Shown one piece after another: positions 59,201 to 64,000 of a DNA stretch of 64,000 nucleotides; position 1 is the stretch's first letter; every line of letters starts with the position of its first letter. The position numbers and the translations under genes are program-made. The notes below the pieces were generated by a model. The model was not told where the DNA came from. It saw nothing but the letters and a program-made list of their open reading frames with translations, and searched no databases. This DNA comes from Helochares maculicollis (lineage: Eukaryota > Arthropoda > Insecta > Coleoptera > Hydrophilidae), in the NCBI GenBank assembly GCA_033557835.1, contig JAWQRO010000001.1:1-64000 (forward strand). Reading direction: 5' to 3'.

Positions 59201-61582
59201 CTGACAGGTAGTGATGCTGAACTAAGAGGGTGGATGCTCGAGTGAGGGGAATGCCTTTGAAGTGAAGGACTTGACCGGGGAATCGGTGGGTAGCCTTGCA
59301 GGGTACTTGGCGGAGGCTGCAGTGGCCCTGGTGGTAACAAACTGCTACCTATGGGTGATTGCCGGGGGTTGCCTCCGAGACCAAGAGGAGAAGGATATAA
59401 ATCTTTTGGAGGTAACATACTTCCTGGGTGGAGCATGGGCAGCATGAGAGATGATTGAGGTGGAAGTGAGGGATGAGAAGGAATGTGGGGAGATATTCGA
59501 GACTGCTGTGCAGCTTTTTCTCGTTCACGTTGAGCTCTTTCTTTCTCACGTAGTTCACGCTCTCTTTGCTGCTGTAATAATTCGCGTTGTTCCAAGAGTT
59601 CCCGTTCCACATGCTCTTCCTTCCTGGCCAGTCTTTGTCTGTGTTCCTCTTCTAACTTTAACCTGGGAAATATAACAGTTTGATGTTTATGGTTTATATT
59701 ATGAAAAGTGTTCAATGTGCATGCTTTAAGTTGATTTGTTGTTTATTTCGCTTAACAGGAAGAAATGAAAATAATGAATGAGCGAAATTTCTTACCTTTC
59801 ATGCATATAAAGTGGCATAGCTGCTCCAGGCAACATGTAGGGCATGTAAGGGGATGCTAGTGGAGGCCATGGCGGTCTAATAAGACCCATTCTTTCTAAG
59901 TACATTTGCTCTTCAATTATTGAAAGAGGTTGATATGGATACTGTGAATACGCAGAAACATCTAAGCCGACTGGCATCTGTGGAATTCTGCGAAAAGAAA
60001 TGGATTGAGCAAACCCATTTTTCCTAGAATAATTAATCTTTGATAGTCAACATTTGTAGGTAGTTTAAAAATATTTGTTTGGACACAAGAAACGACATTT
60101 CCACATACCCTATAATGAGGTTGCAAAAATAGGTCCACACTTGATATTTTTTAAAATATGAAAATTTTAGTTTGTACAGTTTTAAATTTAGGTTTCCTAA
60201 ATTACAATTTTGAAGACAATTGAATGTTGTGCATTTAATTTTGTGGACCTTGTTTCCCCATTTAAAGAATATAAGTTCTTTATGTCCAAAAGTTCAATAA
60301 AGAAGAATCAGTTATTTCAAAAGCTACATACTTAAAAGATAGCTTCACATTTTCTTGATTGGATGTATGTTTGTACGATGTACAATGGATATTTGAAATA
60401 AAGTAGGAGAGGTTAGGCTTGCCATTTTTATAATTTATCCCTATGATGGGCTTTATTTTTGATTTTTTTTTATCACAAAGACTATAAATTATTATAATGG
60501 TTACAAATCCCATATCAGAGCTATGTTGAAATTACTGCATTTTATATTGTTTCACAACATTCTATTGCAACGTGCAAAAAAATACCGTAATTTTAATGCT
60601 GCAGCTGGTGCTAATGCAAACCTGAAACAAACTTAATCACCCATTTTGACTAGCAGATTATGGTATTTGATCTGCCAAAAGAAAAAGTTCATCGACGTGT
60701 TTGCAATGAAATGGAATTTAAGCAGTGATAAAGTACACACATCCTGAAGATTTTCTATTTCCAATATGAGCAAGTTTCCAAGATGAATAAAAAACCTTCA
60801 TGATCCTAACCATATGAAAATAAATTAAAAAACACCGATATTTGTAGTTTTTGAAATAACCAATTGATTGTATTGCCATTAGTGTATTCGTGCTGAATCT
60901 CCTCTGCCACTGCCAAATGGTTGCTACTTACTACAAGTTGTTCTTATAAGAGTTACTATGGGAGATATTTACTGCCAAGACATATTTCAATAACATATTC
61001 CATTAGCAGTGAAAGACAAGAAGATGCAAACACAAAGTTGTTATGATTAAAAAAAAAGTTTGATTTTAATTTTTTTGTAACACTTACCGATCTTCAGGTC
61101 TATATGGCTGAAAACCACTTCGAATATCTGCCAGAGCTGAAGAAGGAGATCTATACCTATCGACATTAGCAACAGAGCTAGGCAATCTTGTTTCAGTAGG
61201 AGCCGCACTTGTGGCACTACTTCCAAATAATGGTAACTCAACCTTTGGTGCAGGCTTTTCGGTTGTAGGCAATGGTGCTAATTAAAGGAATAATCAAATA
61301 ATTACATATTAAAAAATAAATTTATCACATTACAATTGCAAAGAAGGAAATTTTCAATACCTGGATCCCTTCTATGGGCTTCAGGTGCTGCAGGAGCTGA
61401 TGACGTATGTTCAGACGTTCCTGGAACTGATTGTTGAGCCAAATTTCTAAGAGCAGCAGCAAAAGAATGGGAACTTTGACTAGTAGTTCCCGGTCCAGGT
61501 CCCGGAACAGAATGTCCAGTGCTGGATCTTTGCTTTGTGTTGCCATTTGTAGTACCGCTAACTTTAGAACTGGCTGCAATTC
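50021..61582 (-). CDS. GSE1: GSE1 (genetic suppressor element 1) homologue, eight exons, 5' end missing
   Basis: Vertebrate GSE1 is a nuclear proline-rich coiled-coil protein of LSD1-CoREST-HDAC co-repressor complexes. Exons, 5' to 3' on the minus strand: 61582-61361, 61277-61088, 59987-59796, 59662-58842, 57115-55187, 54532-54326, 54175-53189, 50220-50021. All junctions have GT-AG sites and matching phase, giving an open frame of about 1580 residues, longer than human GSE1 (about 1200). Matching landmarks in order: [10 protein letters not shown]; an Arg/Glu-rich helix; [19 protein letters not shown] followed by a basic helix; [24 protein letters not shown]; and a C-terminal coiled coil. The first coding exon was not found and probably lies beyond 61.6 kb or outside the window. 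Confidence 0.88.
50221..51096. other. GSE1 intron / upstream region of AMT
   Basis: Promoter side of the nested gene. Two diverged direct copies of a roughly 75-bp segment are visible at 50595-50680 and 50865-50942 (shared GTGTTAAAT, TTGAGCAAA, CATTGTTC-type blocks). No TATA box is convincing. Confidence 0.45.
51097..52308 (+). CDS. AMT: Aminomethyltransferase, mitochondrial (glycine cleavage system T-protein)
   Basis: Transfers the aminomethyl-derived C1 unit to tetrahydrofolate and releases ammonia in the mitochondrial glycine cleavage complex with P-, H- and L-proteins. The 403-residue intronless frame has the family length. Residues 1-24 form a basic presequence ([21 protein letters not shown]) with an RRY-FA processing-like site. 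Family motifs: [11 protein letters not shown] with the active-site Asp region, [48 protein letters not shown] and the C-terminal [10 protein letters not shown]. The first ATG (51097) is chosen; an upstream in-frame GTG is not needed. It lies inside the last GSE1 intron on the opposite strand. Confidence 0.97.
   Translation: MLKRDLLLKVGKNVFRRYFASEEKAAVTPLFEFHKENGGKMVNFGGFWLPVQYNDLSITNSHIHTRKSASLFDVSHMLQTEIFGKGCIDYLEGLCTADLKNLGKNCSVLTVFTDENGGILDDLIVTKINDEHLFVVSNAARKWHDQNHLLDHLEEYRKGNGKSSVKVSFLEPQQRSLIALQGPKAAECLQSVTDIDLSKLYFMQSKGANVADVGGCRITRCGYTGEDGFEISIPSVLVVELTRELLKNENIKLAGLGARDSLRLEAGLCLYGSDITTETSPVEAGLTWLIAKRRRQEANFPGAQIILKQIKEGATKKRVGLVTIEGPPVRHGAQILDETGEKQLGEISSGCPAPYLGKNIGMGYVPSAYAKAGTPLSIRVRDKSIKAIVTKMPFVPSNYYTNK
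52309..53188. other. AMT 3' UTR and remainder of the GSE1 intron
   Basis: AT-rich. AMT probably ends soon after the signals at 52468-52482; the rest shows nothing. Confidence 0.55.
52468..52482 (+). terminator. AMT: Candidate poly(A) signals of AMT
   Basis: AATAAA at 52468-52473 and again at 52477-52482, about 160 nt after the AMT stop. Confidence 0.65.
53189..54175 (-). CDS. GSE1: GSE1 exon with Asn-rich hexapeptide repeats and KWPGI motif
   Basis: 987 nt, phase 1 to 1. It starts [17 protein letters not shown], continuing the FLQLLGL domain of the preceding exon, passes through a long Asn/Ser/Gln-rich region and ends with [18 protein letters not shown], which matches the human KWQGIEAVFEAYQ segment. 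The Asn-rich part is insect-specific as far as I can tell. Confidence 0.88.
53595..53756 (-). repeat. GSE1: Nine hexapeptide repeats (18-nt unit) in GSE1
   Basis: Consecutive 6-residue units [54 protein letters not shown], consensus LxNxAN. The DNA period is 18 nt. Confidence 0.9.
54326..54532 (-). CDS. GSE1: GSE1 exon with NNFLQLLGL motif
   Basis: 207 nt, phase 1 to 1. It begins [17 protein letters not shown], a basic segment, then a Ser/Pro linker and [18 protein letters not shown], comparable to the FLTIFNL block of vertebrate GSE1. Confidence 0.88.
54533..55186 (-). other. GSE1 intron (654 nt)
   Basis: AT-rich; nothing noticed. Confidence 0.6.
55187..57115 (-). CDS. GSE1: GSE1 large central exon
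   Basis: 1929 nt, phase 1 to 1. A long Thr/Asn/Pro-rich low-complexity region precedes a basic helix ([20 protein letters not shown]), an acidic Ser patch ([13 protein letters not shown]) and [20 protein letters not shown]. The order acidic patch, PP, then EKIKFMK parallels vertebrate GSE1 (acidic patch, PP, then EKLEFLQ). It is much longer than the vertebrate counterpart. Confidence 0.88.
57116..58841 (-). other. GSE1 intron (1.7 kb)
   Basis: AT-rich with no coding signal; a 318-nt plus-strand open stretch at 58454-58771 has no recognisable motif. Confidence 0.55.
58842..59662 (-). CDS. GSE1: GSE1 exon: Arg/Glu helix and Pro-rich region
   Basis: 821 nt, entry phase 2, exit phase 1. A charged single helix ([19 protein letters not shown], then many RE and LRE units) is followed by a Pro/Ser-rich tract ([32 protein letters not shown]). 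This is the REREKE block followed by Pro-rich sequence seen in vertebrate GSE1. GC content is higher than in neighbouring DNA. Confidence 0.88.
59796..59987 (-). CDS. GSE1: GSE1 exon, Pro/Tyr/Met-rich
   Basis: 192 nt, phase 2 to 2: [20 protein letters not shown], then [18 protein letters not shown] and [19 protein letters not shown]. It matches in position and composition the Pro/Tyr-rich segment before the RE-rich helix of vertebrate GSE1. Confidence 0.88.
59988..61087 (-). other. GSE1 intron (1.1 kb)
   Basis: AT-rich; nothing noticed. Confidence 0.55.
61088..61277 (-). CDS. GSE1: GSE1 exon, Pro/Ser-rich
   Basis: 190 nt, entry phase 1, exit phase 2: [20 protein letters not shown], ending [10 protein letters not shown] and a split Arg. 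The FQPYRPED stretch resembles the SFRPYHTTDD segment of vertebrate GSE1. Confidence 0.85.
61361..61582 (-). CDS. GSE1: GSE1 exon with the [10 protein letters not shown] signature
   Basis: 222 nt, phase 1 to 1. The coding frame reads [14 protein letters not shown], then [18 protein letters not shown] and ends EAHRRDP. SFAAALRxLA is the N-terminal signature of vertebrate GSE1. A longer open frame in another phase (leucine-rich, 61325-61609) is a shadow. Confidence 0.88.
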
Positions 61583-61659
61583 CTGAAAGAGAAAAAATCG
61601 TGAACTCAAATTTAGAACATGATGATTAATATATGAGCGATAGTATAAGTAGAGTAGAG

Positions 61660-61677
61660 ATATCCTATCTAGGATAT
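61660..61677. repeat. Perfect palindrome ATATCCTA-TC-TAGGATAT
   Basis: Two 8-bp arms around TC, inside a stretch where ATATGAGC recurs three times between about 61630 and 61715. Confidence 0.8.
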
Positions 61678-61832
61678 GAGCATAGGAGTGATATCCCGAC
61701 TATGATATGAGCAAATCGAATTGGAATTGTAAAAGTTTTCCATAAACTTTATAGGACTGCACTATTCTTAAATGCAAATCATTGAACTTTTTTCAAGCAA
61801 TTGTTGATCTCAATTTTACGGGGTCAGCAATA

Positions 61833-61848
61833 TTGTGATATATCACAA
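61833..61848. repeat. Perfect 16-bp palindrome TTGTGATATATCACAA
   Basis: Uninterrupted dyad with no spacer; no element or binding factor is assigned. Confidence 0.8.
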
Positions 61849-62977
61849 GTGTCAAAAGTCAAGATGTGGTAACGTGCCATAAGTCAAGGTTAAATATGGA
61901 AAGCCAGCGCAAATCAATCTGGAGGTTGCTGGAGCAGCCGCTGGAATAGGAGATTAATTATAATTTGATTGAAATAGTTAACAGCCAGATCATTGCAAAC
62001 GATTGACCCGAGAGTTCAAACCATTCTGACTTGTTTATATAATTAACTATGTTTGTAGTAATTTATGAGCGAATTACAAATAATAAAATCGATTCTTTCG
62101 ACGTCATGCCAGAATGTTTGTGCAAACCTATTATTTTATGACAGCTGCTCTAAATTTAAATGAACTCGATATTATTGCGCATTGAATTTCGACAAGCCAT
62201 TTATTTGATGATGCAGAGTTGCTGTGATTGTTGATACGGCGTAGAATTTTTGGCGCAAGTGCAAAACGGGAGGATCATCAGGAATCTGGTTTCATGTATG
62301 GCGGTTTCAGCATAGCCTGTTTGAGTTTTCAAACTTTTAAAGTCGCTGCAATAAAGGCGCTTCGCTACGGACAGCAGTATAATTTCAATAAAGTCAAACA
62401 TATGTGCAAAAATTTTTACGGCCAAATTTCCATTGGGCGAAGGTAGGAACCGTAAAATGTACGTGCCGAAACCGGAGACGGAAGAAAATGAGCGGGGCTA
62501 GATCGAAAAATGAGTTACAGCCGTGGTCGCCTGGTCACGTATGCGGTCAGCAAGGAGTTTAAACTGAAGGAAAAGCGGATGTTTCGAAGTGTTGTAGAGA
62601 TTTTGCAAGGTTGCATGTTGACTCCAAATGTGCACAAAGAAGGAATAATGTTTTCATGTTCGTGTCGTTAATAGCCGAAATAAAAACTTATCAGCTTGCT
62701 TGCTTGACATCGATTTCCAATTTTACAAATGCAAATATCGGTAGTATATTTGGGCTGCAAATGGAAATGAATGTTTAGCAAGTTTGTATTTTAAAAACTA
62801 GAAGTGCGGATCCAGTCTGATTTTTCATTTCACTCGCCAAGCGGAAATTTGTGAACGGACGAATTCTCTCGAAATTGCAAATAAAATCTTCTGAACTGCA
62901 ACAATTCCTTCGTTGATTAATATTCACCATAATACTGAGCTGATAGCAAACCAAGCTTTAATTTTTTACATCTAATA

Positions 62978-63152
62978 TATGCATTTTTAACACATTGAAT
63001 GTTTTCGAAAATTGTATTTTCAGCACATTGAATATTTTTGAAAATTGTATTTTTAGTACATTAAATATTTTCGAAATATGTATTTTTTGCTCATTGAATA
63101 TTTTTGAAAATTGTATTTTTAGTACATTCGAAATATGTATTTTTAGCACATT
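62978..63152. repeat. 33-bp tandem repeat, about five copies
   Basis: Unit ACATTGAATATTTTTGAAAA followed by TTGTATTTTTAGT, with the fifth copy shortened by about 9 bp. The 33-nt period explains an apparent minus-strand ORF with an 11-residue repeat, which is not a gene. Confidence 0.88.
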
Positions 63153-64000
63153 ATAAATTATAATTATAAGTCATCATTAAAATATTTATGGGAATGAGCA
63201 CTTGTAGCAAAAGGTTTGATGCTAGGTTGAAGAAAACATTTAAAATTGTCTCTTAAATGCAAAATCATCCCTTCTAAAACGCAAGATAAAAGATACGAAT
63301 GTGAGAGGAAAATAGAAGGGTTCGTTATATTCCTATCCCATATTCGGGACGTTCATTTTACACCCGTGAACTAACAGGGTAGGCGCAGAGTGTAATAAAT
63401 ATGTTGTGGGTCCACGGGTTACAGATGAGACCGGAGGTTAGAGTTCACTATGGTCAGCGCTCATGGTCCCTGTGACCTACGTGACCATGTTGTAGCTATC
63501 TTTCAATGTGCTTCGCTCGCTTTGCTTTCGACCGAATCAGTTAGCTGCAGGGTTGCCCCGCCGACCGACCTCCCGCTTTTATTGCTCTTTCCCTTCACTC
63601 GTACTCTGGACGAAGGAAAATTGGTTGTAAAAAGTTTGAACACTTTTCGGCGGGATATACAGCCTTATTGAAATGATGGAACCCGAAAAATCTTATCTTT
63701 TATAGGTCTTGAATTTTAAACCAGGTTATAAAAAACGAAATGCATTTCGACCATCCAGGTCTGAAATGGAGAGTTGTGGAAGGAAAAGAATAAAATGGGT
63801 AATATAAGTAAGCAGATAGCAAAGTAATTGGAGTTATATGTTTCCTTATATACTTAAGGAAAGCTAGGGAGAACCGCTCCTTCAGCGGTTTGTGATGGTT
63901 TCACATCAGCTGTAAAAATATACGAGAGGACGTGGAAGAGCGACCAGGGAAGATGGAAAGATGAACGCCTTTGTGTTATGTAAGATGCACTTTAAGTTAC

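Larger units (their letters stand above)
61583..64000. other. Right-hand end: no supported exon
   Basis: Probably GSE1 first intron, 5' region or promoter. CpG-richer patches lie at 62440-62600 and 63420-63600 and could be promoter or 5' UTR. Short plus-strand frames at 62228-62446 and 62511-62672 lack recognisable motifs. Other structures: perfect short palindromes (61660-61677, 61833-61848), a 33-bp tandem array (62978-63152) and a 7-bp-stem hairpin at 63872-63890. Confidence 0.5.

Noticed and set aside
61325..61609. 94-residue leucine-rich minus-strand ORF
   Set aside because: It is a shadow frame of the GSE1 exon whose true frame contains [10 protein letters not shown].
62228..62672. Two short plus-strand ORFs in a CpG-richer patch near the right edge
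   Set aside because: 72 and 53 residues with no recognisable motif; the patch could equally be GSE1 promoter or 5' UTR.
1..64000. tRNA genes, CRISPR arrays, bacterial operons
   Set aside because: None seen; no tRNA-like cloverleaf with A/B boxes was recognised and the window is eukaryotic.

Overview
The window is AT-rich animal nuclear DNA with GT-AG introns, giant exons and a decayed mariner element. Its protein content points to an insect; the species cannot be fixed from the sequence, and a beetle or another holometabolous insect is only a guess. All exon models were built by hand from open frames, splice consensus and phase matching.

Three protein genes are supported. (1) About 1.3-47.25 kb, plus strand: the C-terminal two thirds or more of the spectraplakin short stop (shot; vertebrate MACF1/dystonin). 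The visible parts are an alternative first exon (1341), a two-exon plakin-repeat cassette (6434-16429, one exon of 9.5 kb), the spectrin-repeat rod (19347-31420), a linker of three small exons, two EF-hands, a GAS2 microtubule-binding domain (34266-35640), and a Ser/Arg/Pro-rich tail built from small frame-neutral exons that carry EB1-binding SxIP motifs and end in two alternative stops (43777, 46528). The actin-binding calponin-homology domains and the plakin domain are not here and should lie to the left. The path through the main exons is open from 1341 to 46528 and would encode 7183 residues. (2) About 50.0-61.6 kb and probably beyond the right edge, minus strand: eight exons of an insect GSE1 (genetic suppressor element 1, a CoREST/HDAC-associated factor). 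(3) 51097-52308, plus strand: an intronless mitochondrial aminomethyltransferase (glycine cleavage T-protein) nested antisense in the last intron of GSE1.

Layout: shot and GSE1 converge tail to tail across about 2.8 kb that holds a 300-bp miniature inverted-repeat element. Shot introns contain a 1.39-kb mariner with an internal duplication, a diverged 117-bp repeat pair, a 270-bp inverted repeat, a 21-22-bp minisatellite and a (TA)29 tract. The last 2.4 kb has no supported exon, only a 33-bp tandem repeat and short palindromes.

The most interesting signal is the architecture of the shot 3' half. Almost every small exon keeps the reading phase, three alternative exons share the same unusual phase 1-to-0 change, one of them has tandem acceptors 5 nt apart that switch its entry phase, and the plakin-repeat block has its own start exon plus an intronic stop and poly(A) signal, so it could make a stand-alone epiplakin-like protein.
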